Origin: Cystobasidium ongulense
Lineage: Eukaryota > Basidiomycota > Cystobasidiomycetes > Cystobasidiales > Cystobasidiaceae
Length of the DNA stretch: 64,000 bases
Assembly: GCA_022835595.1 (NCBI GenBank)
Contig: BQUP01000010.1
Coordinates: 78,236-142,235 of the forward strand
Direction: 5' to 3'
Part shown: positions 49,889-62,388 of the stretch, piece by piece
How positions within the stretch are numbered: position 1 is the first letter of the stretch
How the letters are laid out: every line of letters starts with the position of its first letter
Made by a program: the position numbers and the translations under genes
The notes under the pieces: model-generated
The model's input: only the letters and a program-made list of their open reading frames with translations
Told to the model about the DNA's origin: nothing
Database searches by the model: none

Positions 49889-50209
49889 GTTGTTCGATGA
49901 GGTATCGAACGTGAACAGAGCTGTAAACGCGTCCAGCCGGGCAGGTCAACAATGGCAAACAGGACGAGGACTCCCGACATGGGCCAGACAGTAACAGCAG
50001 GGAAGTGAGGCATGTCCAGTGAGGCTAGATACCTCACGATGCTCTCCAATGCTGCTTGTTCGTCTACCGCATTGTCGCCACCTGTTGTAGACGGCCAGGC
50101 GCACGGTGCAAGTCAAGCGGGCTCTCTCGACACCACACTGCGATTGCTAATTACACAGCACTTCGGCCAGCAGTGACCTCAGACTAGCCTTCACTACACG
50201 ACTTACACC
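49889..50209. promoter_or_regulatory. Divergent promoter region F-box B/RhoGAP gene
   Basis: The 321 bases between two divergent start codons must hold both promoters. No specific site was recognised. Confidence 0.45.
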
Positions 50210-53200
50210 ATGGCGCTGCCACCCTCGTTCCAAAACAGTTTCTGGACACCGGACTTTAAGCTGGACGCCCTGTGGCCCAAGATACGCGCTGGAGTCGTCG
50301 AGAACCAGGAGATCCTGAGGCTGGTTTCTGTGAGTTACACAACACTTGGTGTACATCTACTGCGCTTATCAGCATGCCGTACATCCATCTGTCCCTCGCC
50401 GTGCCTGTGCAATCCTTCCACCGTGTCGTCATGACCTATATAAACGGTGTCCAACAACCTGACAGGACCGAGCCAGTGCTTCGAGCGCTACAGCGAGTTC
50501 GCTCTATGACATTGCAGAGGCACGCTTGAAGCCAAACGGCTTTGGGTACGGCGAAGGCGCCTCTCTCAGGCGTACTTATGAAGGTAGGTAACCGAATTTA
50601 TGGAGGGCTGTACGCTGCTCCTCGATCAAGTAGTACCTGTACTGAAGAATCCATATCTCTTAACAGGTCTCAAAGATGAATCGGCTCAAGTCGCCAAGGC
50701 ACACGATCATGTCGCAGACAGTTTGGAACACATGGTCCTGCGGCCTTTTACTACCTGGTCGAACGCACATGAAGGCCGAGTGACAGGCCTCATAGACCAA
50801 CTCGATGAAGCTGTCAAGGATTGGGAGGGTTTGAATGGCGAGGTGAGATGGTTCAATTTCGTCTAAAAGACCGGCTTCATCCAACCAGCATTTCATCATC
50901 TTCGACAGGTCCGCAAGTTGCGAGACAACCGCAATCTCAAATGCAGTCTGCTCGACGAAGCCCAAGAAGATTTGCGTTTCGCACCTACGTCCCCTTCAGC
51001 TGCTACTGCATCCACCTCTATGACTCGCGGGCGCAGTGACTCTGCCACGTCTAACGGCTCGTATGGCGCCCTTCGCTGGGATCCACATCACGCCGCTCAG
51101 GCAGCTCAACAAGCTTCCACGGCAGCTTCGAACCTAGCTCGCACACTTACTCAAAAGGTGAAGATCTCACCGACTGCTCATGCTGTCAAACAGCGGTTCG
51201 AGCGGATGCGTCTAGAAGCAAAAGAGAGGGAGCTAGCCAGTCGAGGATTAGATCCTTCCGCCATTCTAGCCAAAGAGGGACTATTGGATGAAGAAGGTAA
51301 CAAGGTTGAAAAGAGCGAAAAAGAAGCTTTTGCGTACGCCACGCTTCAACCAGCAGCCGAAGTTAAGGAGCCTAGTAAGATCCACATTGACCAGCTTGAA
51401 ATTGGCGGTCTCGTGAAACATCCCAAAGACTGGAGTGTTATTTTTGCGAAGGCTAAAACGATAGTACCCACCACCGCGTGAGTAGTGTCTCTTGGAGTAA
51501 GCTGAATATATGCTGATGTAGCGATTCAGTGTCAAAGTCCCCCTCATTGGCACAACTCCAGATGCGCATTCAGGTGAAGATCTAGTGTTATGGTTCAGGG
51601 AAAACTTGGACGAACTAGGAGGATCCTTGTCTCGAGCTCATGAACTCTGTCGCCAATTAAGTGAAGAACTCGCTGTCCTTCGGTTAGTCGGTGAAATCGG
51701 AAATAAATTCTTCGATTCATCAGATGCATTTTATGCGTGGAGACCAGAAGCTTTCCATCTGGAGGACGTTCAGCATCAGATCAATGAACACTCCAATCGT
51801 AAAGATACACCTGCAGATGATCAAGAAGCGAATCTCACGCACATACCACCACCCCTGAAAGAGCGAAGATCGCCCAATAGCCCTCTTCTTAGTCCCAAGG
51901 TCACGTCTTCGAGCTCTCCGAAAGTTCCTGAAAAGACGGAAGTCAACGGCAGCGCACAGAACACTAGAAGCCCGGGCACGGCTGGTGCCTCGAAGCACGT
52001 TTCTGGCTTGAGCAGAAGCAATACTATTTCATCATACTTGACAAACGCTTACGAGAAGGCTGCCTCGAACGTCTCATCTCTCAATGCTGCGGTCGTAAAA
52101 GCTACTTCTGGAACAGGTTCTGAACGCTTTGAAAAGCTGAAGCAAGAAGCCCAGGACGCAGAGGAAGAATACAGGGTGGCTATTCAGAACTTAGAAGATT
52201 CGAGGTACGCCACTGGATTTGCTCGAGGGGAAACTGCAGCATGCTGACCTGACCTGACCCTCTACGAAACAGACTGGGCCTCGAAGAGCTATACAGTGCG
52301 ACGCTCGCACGTGCACAAAAACTCGAATTTGACCGACTGAAGGCTGTCAAAACTGTGTTCACAACCTACAACGCCTCGCTCGCATCCCTCAATACTCCCC
52401 TGCAACTCTCCTCAGAACGCAGCGCTCTACTAAGCGAAGCTTGTCAGCCTCTTTCCGATGTCAACTCCATCATCGAGCAGTACAGGACAGGTCCCTTCAG
52501 ACCTAAACCTACTATTTGGACGGACTTCTACCACGAAGCGACCGATGTCAGATTTGGCATTGATCTGAGACACTGGTCGGATATGGAACTTGAAAAACCT
52601 GACAAAACGGCAAGACGTCAAATACCCGACGTTTTAAGCGAACTATTACAGGCTCTCAAGGACGGCTATCCTGCATTGAAGACTGACGAAGGTAAGTTTC
52701 TATAGCTGTTGTGGAGTGAGCTCTCGCGCTGACCGTTGAGGTTTACCTCATTAGAACGTCGAAAAACGTGGATTTACGAAGTTCCTCTACCATATACGCA
52801 CCGCCTGCGGAATATGCTGAACATGTCGGCTGCTCCTATACCTGTTGACGAGCTACGACGCTTCGACCTGCCCGTTCTTGCTGGCTGTGTGAAGGTAATG
52901 AACATATAATCTCATCAGCCACCATCATTAATCTAACATTACACTATATTCTAGCTTTATCTCCTGGAACTTGGAAATCCACTTATACCTGCAACTTTGT
53001 ACAACGATTTCAAGGCATTTTATCCCAGCGGTGAGTCGTTCTGACTGTGTAATTTCGCTGCCATCGCTGACTAGATCTCCCTGGGTCTAGTCGGAGCAGA
53101 TACCGTCGACCACGATGGGCGCGTTCAAGGCCTGCTCAGCTTGCTCGATCGCGTCCCGAAGATCCACCTAGTAGTCTTGGATGCCCTACTCGTGCATTTG

Positions 53201-54187
53201 AATGACCTCATCGAGTCGACGGAGGAAGCCACAACTGCAGAAGCTGGCGCAAGCGACGTCAAGAATAACGCTGAATACATCGCTAAGCTTGGTGCATCTC
53301 TAGGTCCTTGCATTCTGAGACCTGCAGTAGAAAATAGCAAGACGTTGAATGACCGTTTCCCCGCTCAGCTGTTTGTTGATGTGCTCAAAGATTACGCCAG
53401 CTTGCTACCACCGACTTTGGAGAAGAAAGTGAAGGTGGAAGAAGAACGGTATGCACCTAAGAGACAAAGGACAAAGATGGTAGATCAGCGCGTAACGAGA
53501 TCTATTACTGCTTCGAAAGACAATAAGAAGCATTCTGACTGGCTGAAAGAGGAATTAGAGAGAAAAATGGGGCATAAGATCATGGAAGAACCAGAAGATT
53601 TACCTACACCTGTCATGCCCATCAAGTCAGAAACTGTCGAGGAGGAGGAGGCGCCGAATCCTCCTAGCAAAATGGACGGTTCGACTCCTGCAATCAAGCA
53701 AGAGGAAGTAAAACAGGAAGAGGAAGATGATACGGAACAGTTGCAGATTCCACCTGTACCGAATATTATTCGCCCAATGAGCTCGAGCAGCGAAAGCGAT
53801 GGCGGCTTTGGCGACAAGACTCCTGGTTTCGTCACTCCCGCGGAAGAGTTGGCTCCTCCATCACATGTTTCCCCTTCTTCCGAGCGCTCAGAAAGCACAG
53901 AACCACGTCAACCCGCGGCCAGTTCGACATCTAGTGCAAATGTCGATTTGAACGACGACGATAAGCCTCTCGCTGCATCCTCTTCGCTCGCGCGAAGCTC
54001 GACTGGCTCTTCTTCAGCGCGTCGGAACCCGCTCTCTAGAAGTGGGGCTACAAGAGGTCCGAGACCGATGAGTGTGCATGCACCACCTTCGTCTGCTGGT
54101 GGTTCTACTGGCTCCGCTTCGTCTGCTGCTGGAGTTCGGGCTCGGGCTGCGATGTTCGAGCAAAAGAGCACCGCGTCACCAAAGTAG
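50210..54187 (+). CDS. F-BAR / DEP / RhoGAP-fold protein, Rgd2-like
   Basis: Membrane-bending Rho regulator of the fungal Rgd2 type, about 1,100 residues. The F-BAR head begins FQNSFWTPDFKLDALWPKI and continues ENQEILRLVSDRASAS and YGEGASLRRTYEGL. A DEP domain lies around 51530-51710 (HSGEDLVLWFRENL, ELAVLRLVGEIGN), after a long helical stretch. The GAP fold lies around 52760-53410 (WIYEVPLPYTHRLRNMLN, FDLPVLAGCVKLYLLELGNP, ASLGPCILRP). The usual arginine-finger loop (GxxRxSG) is not visible in the GAP part, so catalysis is doubtful. The C-terminal 270 residues are disordered, with Glu-rich and Ser/Pro-rich stretches. About eight introns; the stop is TAG 54185-54187. A partner Rho GTPase and RhoGEF are in the same window. 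Confidence 0.87.
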
Positions 54188-54802
54188 GATGTGAAAAGAT
54201 AGTTTCGTCTCATTCCTGAGATGGCTCTTCTGCTTTGTGCACGTTAGTTGAGGCTGGCGTTCTAGGGAATTAATAGGTTGGGCTTTATTGACTACCACAA
54301 TTGGAATGGCAGCAATTCAAACACGGACAATTGTTCAGTCTTTAATCTTCCTAATAAATCAGGACTGCACTTATTCGGATGCAAATTAGAATACTGATCC
54401 TTGCGGTCTGTAATGCAGGTGGCGAAAAAGTCTGTCTATAGTGACGTTTCTCTGCAAATGTATACTGGCTGAGGCGAATAAGAGCTAGACGTTCCAGCAG
54501 ACTGACTTCCCTTGCGTTGCGTCTGCACTGCATTGAAGCTTGCTCCTGCTTAATCGTCATCTGACAGCAGCTACGGCCACTACAGTTTGTTCCCGGGCAG
54601 GACAGCGGACGACTCGCACTACTACTGCGCTTCCAGAAGCACACCCGATACCAAGACGCACGAATGGCGTTATGACGAGCGGATAGGTTGGAGCAGAGCG
54701 AGCGCGCAGGGGATTCGGTATCGCGCGCGAGCCACTACAGTACAACACAATAGCGTTGGGAGAACGAGGGTGGTCAAGTGAAGGCCCGGCCCATCAGCAG
54801 CC
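54188..54802. promoter_or_regulatory. Intergenic region upstream of the RhoGEF
   Basis: About 615 bases between two plus-strand genes: a 3' UTR, then the RhoGEF promoter and 5' UTR. A GC-rich stretch lies near 54590-54780. No gene was recognised. Confidence 0.4.
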
Positions 54803-57800
54803 ATGGCGCGCCGAGAAGCAGACAGGTCGCAGGTAGGTGATAGACGTGCGCACCTGCCGTGTGCAAGATGCTCACGCTCGCCTTTTGCAGGCCTTCAATG
54901 ACATCTTTGGGCGACCAACTGGCACCGTGAGACCCGCGTACAACAATCAGCTTCAAGGCGTGCGGCCATCACCCAGCATGCGCATGCAGGCCTCGCCATA
55001 TGCACCAGGTGGTCCTCGCGCACAGGCGAGCTATGCGCCCTTAGGCCTGGCGTATCCGCCCGCTCCACCGCAGCAGCTTCAACCTCAGCAGCAGCAAATG
55101 CAAACAGGCTATTCAAGCGGTCACCCAAGTTATCAGACGGCCCAGCAAAAGCAACAGGCGAGCCAGCCCCCTGTACAGCAGCAATACCTACCAGCAGGAC
55201 AGCCTTACAGTGCTAGCGACAGCGGACACGCCCTCCCGTCTCCTCCGCCGCCGCCGCAGGGTCCAGCTTTCAGGGCCCTCAGCAGCGCCGACAGCAATGC
55301 CAACGGGACAAACAGCACCAACAATGCACCGCCGCCTCTGCAACACACGCCTGCAGCAGCATACTCTGCATCGTATATGAGTCAACAGCAACAGTATGGA
55401 GCGACTGGAGGAGGACATCAGCCACCCCGCTTGCCAAGCTTTGATGCCGGCGACGACTTCAACTGGTTCGAGAGCAACAAGAGTAGTTCTATTGGTGTTT
55501 CCGATGGTCCATCAGGGAGCGGTAGAACTACTGCAAGCACTGCCGTGCCCTCTACTTATCGCCCATCGTCCCGGGCAAGCAGCAAAGCACCAGCTGAAGG
55601 GATGCTGTCAGAATTGCATATATCAACACCCACTCCACCTCTTTCCAGCGGCAGCAACAGACCTCCCTACTCGTCAAACTCCCAGGGTAGCTCGAGGAGG
55701 AGCTTTACTTCATCGTCCACAATGTCCGCCAGCACCCCAGATTATACGTCTGATCAGTATATCTACCCTGCCAGAGACAGTCCAAGCAGCGGCATGAGCC
55801 GCTCCTCCGGGCCATCGACCACGCAGCAGACTGATGGATACCCTCAGCAATATGCCGGTGAGTGCATAATTCGTCCGTTGATATGTCTTTTACACAGCTG
55901 ATCGCCGCGTCTCCTTACAGCCTATCCAGATCACCTGCGCTTCGCTGGCCCAAACTCGTCGAGTGCATCCACTACCCAAGCGTTCGACCAACGTACATCT
56001 CTAGACAGTGATCACACGTCGTGCTATCTCCCGTCTACTTCGTCCGACGCTCGCGGAGGATATGGCTTCCCTTCAGGCCCTTCGTCCGCGACCACACACT
56101 CTACATACTATCAACATCCTCAATCCGGCTCGCAGTACCCATCAGGATACTCCGGCTCACAGCAGCTGGGCAGCAGTCAGTCGAGCCATGCAACAGGGCA
56201 GTTCAATGATGTGTATCCAGCAGGCTATCCAGCATCCTCTTCTGGGCACGGCTCCTATCAACAACCGATGCGACATGTGTCTCGCAAATCAGCAGAGTCT
56301 GTACGAGTCTACTCCACGCAGCCCAAGGCTTCCTCTTCGTATGGCGACAGAGCATTATCCTTCTCCGGATTGGACAGGCCAGCGCTGACGGCGGACTCTC
56401 GCGGCGCTGGCCACTCTTCGCGACCTTCTTCCACTTTTTCCGAACAGCCTCGACTCCCCTCTCCTGCTTCTGGACACCATGCACCTCTGTACTCCCAGGC
56501 GAATCCACCTTATCATCCACAACATCAACATCGACAAAGTGTGCATTCGATTACGACTATGACTCGGAAAGCGCCAGTCGTATACCCTGCGCTTCTGTCT
56601 AGAGTAGCGGAAGCGTTCAAGATGCGCATAACTATAGCGGAACGCGCCAAGGATGGTCTGAGCTATAAAGATGCATTCGATGGTCGGGAAGCAGTGGATA
56701 AGATCGCATATATCATTCGAACCACGGATCGTAACCTGGCATTACTCCTAGGACGTGCTTTAGACGCTCAGAAATTCTTCCACGATGTGACATACGATCA
56801 TCGCCTCCGAGACTCGCCTAATGAGCTCTACCAGTTTCGAGAGCGTCTCCATGGTGCTTCGCCGTTTGGCTCGTCAGCAGGAGCGGACCCGACCAACGCC
56901 GCCTTGGTACACCAGGGCAATCAAATGCCTGAATATAACCCTTATGCACCCCATTCAGGTCAGCATCTCATGAGGCCCCCTTCGCCAACAGATACGATGC
57001 TCTCGGAAGACTCGGCGGCTCCAGTAGGAGTTTTCACACTGCTTACAGATTGTTATTCGCCTACATGTACGAGAGACAGACTTTGCTACTCTATTGCTTG
57101 TCCGAGAAGACTCGAACAGCAGGCAAGACTGAACCTAAAACCGCGACCTGGTCTGAAGAAGAGTAATTCCGAAGAGGGTCTACTGGGGGACGATGACCGT
57201 TTGGGATCAGTAAGTGCTCCGCATGAAGACGTTTGATGTTACTCTTACTGATGAAAATAACATTGACAGGAACCCGGCATGCTGTGGATTCATACTGTCT
57301 CGAAGGATATTTCAGACTCTGTAGATGACACCGAGAAGAAGCGCCAAGAAGTCATCAATGAGCTCATATACACTGAGCGTGACTTTGTTCGGGATCTGGA
57401 ATACTTGCGTGATGTATGCGTGATCATCTCTCATTATCGTCAATATCGATCTGATCTGTCTCCTTTACCCCTCAGAAATGGATGGCACCGCTTAAGACCG
57501 GCACAACTATTCCAGAGTCTCGCCGGGAGTCGTTCGTTCATCAAGTTTTCTGGAATGTTACAGAAATTCACGATGTCAATATCAAAATGGCTGAAAGTCT
57601 CACGCGCAGGCAGAAGCAGCAGCCTGTTGTTAACGCGATCGGAGACATCCTCCTCAAGTTCGTGCCAGACTTTGCGCCTTTCGTCAAGTACGGCGCGCAT
57701 CAGCTTTATGGTAAATACGAATTTGAGAAGGAAAAGCAAAGCAATCCTGCTTTCATGAAGTTTGTAGAGGTATGTCGCTCGTTGCTCAAGCATTCGCATC

Positions 57801-59985
57801 ACCGGATGACAAGACTAATGATGCTTGCTCTATGCATAGACAACGGAACGTCTACCCGAATCGAGAAAGCTCGAGCTTAACGGTTATCTGACCAAGCCTA
57901 CGACTCGTCTTGCGCGATATCCTCTTCTACTGGAGACCATCTTGAAATACACGCCAGATGGCAACCCAGACAAGGAGGCAATACCGAAAGCTGTTGGTAT
58001 GATACGAGCACTGCTTGTCAAAGTAAACTTCGAGTCAGGGCGCAGCGAAGCTCGCTTCAATCTCGCCCAACTCGATCAGCAACTCATCTTCAAACCTGGA
58101 GAGGCAGTTGATCTCAAGCTGCGCGACGAGAATCGAGATCTTATCTTCAAAGGTCCATTGAAAAAAAGAGGTGGCACAAACAGTGATAGCGCCGATTTAC
58201 AGGTATATCTGTTCGACCACGCCATCCTGATGGTGAAGACGAAGGCTCAGGGCAAAGCCAATGAGCAGCTTCGAGTCTACCGCAAGCCCATTCCGCTTGA
58301 ATTACTCGTGGTTTCAGCAACCGACGATCCTGCGACATTGCGCAACTCAATAGTGCGGCCAAAGTCATTAATGTCTCGCACTTCGAATGCCTCCAAGTTG
58401 ACCTTGTCAAACGGAACATCGCTGAAGAGCAGCACCTCGGCCAATGCCCCGCCAGATCCAACAAGCAAGCAAGGTTTCCCGATTTCATTCACGCATCTGG
58501 GCCGCAAAGGCTACTCGCTCACGCTCTGGTCTCCATCGTGGGCTGGGCGTAAAAAATGGCTCGACAAGATTGAGCAGCGACAAATGGAACTTCGAGATCG
58601 CAGTTTGGTATTTGACATGAGCGTGTTAAGCGAAGGCTTCTTCGCAAATACGAACCGAGTAACGTGTGCTGCACCTTTCGGTAGGTTTCCTTTCCACTCT
58701 CTGCTGTTCAGTGCGCTCACGCCATCTTATTGTTGCAGAAGGTGGAACTCAGATGGTTTACGGTACAGACAATGGTGTTTATCTTGCCAATCTTCTTGCC
58801 AAAGACAAGGCGCCGATCAAGGTCATTGCGGTTGCGAACGTCACTCAGGTAGATGTTCTGGAAGAATATGGCATTCTTATCGTGCTTGCCGGTAAGTCCG
58901 GCATTCTTCTTTATGGAAAGGCGTATAGCTTACGTAAATAATGTTCCTCCAGATAAAGCGGTTCAGACTTTCCTTGTCGATAGTCTCGATCCCAGCGAAG
59001 CCGTCGTTGCCGCCAAGCGTGCCCGCAAGATATCAACTAATGCATCATTCTTCAAGACCGGTGTATGTCTCAGCAGGACTCTTGTGTGCATCGTCAAATC
59101 AGGGACTGTCTCCAGTACGATCAAAACGCTGGAGCCTATCGATCATCATGGTCGAGGAGGAAAGAAGCCTCCTGCGATACGGAAATTCTTGCAAGGAAGC
59201 AATGATCTGCTTCGCGTATACAAGGAGTTCTATATTCCCACCGAGTCGAGTTCCGTACATTTCCTCAAGAGCAAGCTCTGCGTTGGATGCACCAAAGGCT
59301 TTGAGATTGTCGATCTCGATACTCTTGACACTCAAGGCCTTCTCGATCCAGCAGACTCGTCGCTTGATTTTGTACAGAAGCGACTTGATGTCCGGCCTCT
59401 TGCCATTTATAGAGTAGATGGCGACTTCCTTCTGTGCTACGACGAATTCGCTTTTTACGTCAACAAAAATGGATGGAGAGCAAGATCGAACTGGCTGGTC
59501 CAGTGGGAGGGTCATCCGACAGCATTTGGTGAGACCGACATAGCCTTCATTTGGCATTCGCAAGCTGACGGTGTCTAATAGCCCTTCATTATCCATATGT
59601 TCTTGCTTTCGAGCCAAATTTCATGGAAGTCCGACACGTCGATTCTGGTGCCCTCATGCAAATTATCAGCGGCTCTTCCCTGCGTCTCTTATTTGCGGAT
59701 ACTCCGCCGTCGACTTCCTCGAGCGCCCATGCCGCTGCTCAGCAGAATATTCACTTCGGTCATTCTCAATCTGGAATGCACGGTCTTCCACACGGAGCTC
59801 ATGGTTCGCCTCATCTTGCTTACAATCCTCCTGTCAAAATGCCTGGCCTCCGCAAGCAGATCATATTCGCCAGTGGTAAGCAGATTCCGACTATTGACCC
59901 GCTGAAGAGTGACTGATTGCCACCTATCACTTCGCCTTTTCCCCCAGACGCCGGTGTGCTGACTCTCCGCGAAACGTCAGCTTGA
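54803..59985 (+). CDS. ROM2: Rho1 guanine-nucleotide exchange factor (DEP-DH-PH-CNH, Rom2 type)
   Basis: Activator of Rho1 in the cell-wall integrity pathway. Start ATG 54803 (MARREADRSQ); a first intron leads to AFNDIFGRPTGT. The first third is a disordered Gln/Ser/Pro-rich head. A DEP-like region follows around 56590-56850 (LSRVAEAFKMRITIAER, YKDAFDGREAVDKIAYII). The DH domain spans about 57330-57990 (ELIYTERDFVRDLEYLRD, PFVKYGAHQLYGKYEFEK, YLTKPTTRLARYPLLLETIL). The PH domain is around 58130-58600, and the CNH domain around 58660-59980 (GGTQMVYGTDNGVYLANLL, LKSKLCVGCTKGFEIVDLD, VRPLAIYRVDGDFLLCYDEF). The last intron moves the end to TGA 59983-59985 (DAGVLTLRETSA). About ten exons. The CNH part is duplicated as a separate gene directly downstream. 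Confidence 0.93.
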
Positions 59986-60684
59986 TACCCTTTACCCCCT
60001 TTTAACGATAATACATTACATAGCTTAGAATCCGCAGTAAGAAGTACCGCAGCTGCAAGCCACACTTAATTGCACAGTCTACGCACATATACGAAGTCAG
60101 TTCGGTTCGCAGATAAAGTGTATCCATAGCTTTTCAATATTGTGGGCGAGCAATGACAATGATGAGCGTCAAAATAAACACGTACATTACAGGTGAATGG
60201 GCATTAACGGGCAGAGCAACATGTGCTGCTGTTGTATGTGCCATGACATTAATTCTGGAGCACTGGCAATGCCGCTCACTGAGTTCGATCACACCTTGAT
60301 GAAGGTAGGGAAGCTACGTGCTCCGCGGCCAATCACTTTGCATTGAATGCATCACATTACAGTTGTCAAGAGTGCGAGCAATGGCATGCAGTACGATATT
60401 CGTGTCTCGTTTGAGCCGTCGCGCCGCGATCAGGCAGCCTTGGGCAGCGGTCCCGCTCGACGCCGTCGTCGAGCAGGCAAACAGTCATGCAGTGCAGCAG
60501 AGACATGCGTAGATACGCCAGCTGAAGATGTCGGAAGCCAGCCATGCTTGGGTAACCTACTACATGAGGAAGCCAATCCGGTTGGCTTCGCCTTATCTTC
60601 ATAACCTCCAAATCTACAACTTGAAGCCTCTCTGGTACTGTATTCACTCCTACAGATCCAATAACCATCGGAATAGCAAGCCAG
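59986..60684. promoter_or_regulatory. Intergenic region between the RhoGEF and the CNH-only gene
   Basis: About 700 bases. The duplicated homology is not visible here: it begins only after 60685, so this stretch is the RhoGEF 3' UTR and whatever promoter drives the CNH copy. Short frames at 60318-60716 might be 5' exons of the CNH gene, but none joins convincingly. Confidence 0.4.
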
Positions 60685-61999
60685 ATGGCAACCCAGAATA
60701 CGAAGCTGCCGTTTGAGAGTGTGCTCGCGGAAGGTTTCTCTGCGAATACGATTAGCGTGAAGTGCGCTGCACCCTTTGGTAGGTCTGCCTCATCTTGTCT
60801 GCTTGCAAAATCGCTTACAAGTCTCTGTCGCTTCCAAAAGGTGGAACTCAGGTAGTATATGGCACCGAAGATGGTGTTTATCTTGCCAATCTGCTTGTCA
60901 TGGACAAGTCACCAGTCAAAATTATCGCGATTACAAATGTCACACAAGTAGATATACTGCAAAAACATGGCATTCTCATCGTTCTTGCCGGTAAGACAGG
61001 GTCTACGTCCATGCGCTGTAGGGCAGCTTACATGAGCTGTGTTCTTGCAGACAAAGTCGCGCAGGCTTTCCTTATGGATAGTCTCGATCCCAACGAAGCT
61101 ATCGCCGCAGCCAAGCGCAGCCGCAAGATTGCAACCAATGTATCTTTCTTCCAGACTGGTGTATGTCTTAATAGAACGCTGGTATGCATTGTCAAATCAG
61201 GAGCTCTCTCGACCACGATAAAAACACTGGAGCCTATCGAACGCAATGAACGAGAAGGAGCGTCGTTTCGGAACTTATTGCAAGGTAGCGAGGAGCTGCT
61301 TCGCATGCACAAGAAGTTCTACGTTCCCGGAAAAACGAGTTCTGTACACTTCCTAAAGAGCAAGCTATGCCTAGGAGGCATTAATGGCTTCCAAATTGTC
61401 GATTTAGACGCTCTTAACACTCAAGATCTGCTTGATAAAGCAGACTCATCGCTTGATTTTGTATGCAAGAGACTGGACGTCCGCCCTCTTGCCATCTATA
61501 AGGTAGACCAGGATTTTCTTCTGTGCTATGATGAGTTCGCCTTCTATATCGATAAAATGGGACGAAGATCAAAATCTGACTGGCTGGTCAGGTGGAACGG
61601 ACGTCCCACGGCCTTCGGTGAGTCTGTTTGAAGTTTCAGACCTCATTTTTAGGACTGACACACGCTCAATAGCCTTGCATCATCCATACGTTTTTGCTTT
61701 CGATCCGAACTCTGTGGAAGTTCGAGACATCGATAGCGGCGCCCTCGTGCAAATCATCAGCGGCTCTTCATTGCGTCTCCTGTTCGCAGACTCTCTATCC
61801 TCGACTTCATCGAACGCTTATGCTGCCGAAATGCACGATCTATCACAAGGTGCCAGAGGTTCGCACCTGCCGGTCGTGTTGTTGGCTACTGGTGAGCAAT
61901 ACCAGCTGCCACAGTAAATACCATTCAATTCAGACCTTTAATCACATCCTCTCCACAGATGCTGGTGTGATGGTTCTTCGCAATACAAAAATTGAATAG
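60685..61999 (+). CDS. Stand-alone CNH-domain protein, tandem copy of the RhoGEF tail
   Basis: A gene that encodes almost only a citron-homology (CNH) beta-propeller of about 360 residues, without DEP, DH or PH. Start ATG 60685 (MATQNTKLPFESVLAEGF). From SVLAEGF on, it follows the neighbouring RhoGEF residue by residue: KCAAPF, GGTQVVYGTEDGVYLANLL, QTGVCLNRTLVCIVKSG, LKSKLCLGGINGFQIVDLD, VRPLAIYKVDQDFLLCYDEF, and GALVQIISGSSLRLLFADS. Introns fall at the same places as in the parent, including the last, which gives DAGVMVLRNTKIE and TAG 61997-61999. The frame is open throughout, so it is not an obvious pseudogene. CNH domains bind Rho-type GTPases or scaffold partners; a role as a decoy or modulator of the RhoGEF is an inference. 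An upstream exon cannot be excluded. Confidence 0.82.
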
Positions 62000-62388
62000 C
62001 CCTTACCCACCACACACACACAAGACAAAATGTTAGGCTAGCTTTGATTACGGTGTATGAGGTAGTTACGGCTTTACTTTTGCAGTAAGAAGTACCCGGG
62101 CCTAAGGTACTCGGCCAGTGTACACAGGCATGCGAATTCAGTACAGTCCGCAGATGAAGTGTTCTTGCCGCTATCGAGTATCCTTCAGAGGCGATACTGT
62201 TCGCAAGAGGTGGCGGTCTCAAGGTCGTTGTAAGCCACAAAGGAGCAAGTGTCAATGACATACTATATCATATATGGATGCAGAAATCATATATGGGTGT
62301 AGCAATGTGCTAATAATAAGTTTCTACACTCTGCTCTAACAGAGATCTACTAGCTTCAACGGGTGCTCAAGAAGTAATTCGAGGGAGC
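62000..62388. other. Convergent intergenic region CNH gene/His-rich gene
   Basis: About 390 bases between two converging genes, with a short CA-repeat near 62010-62025. No gene was seen. Confidence 0.4.

Noticed and set aside
59877-59916. Read-through end of the RhoGEF (KQIPTIDPLKSD)
   Set aside because: A GTAAGC donor and a CCCCCAG acceptor give DAGVLTLRETSA instead, matching the end of the CNH duplicate.
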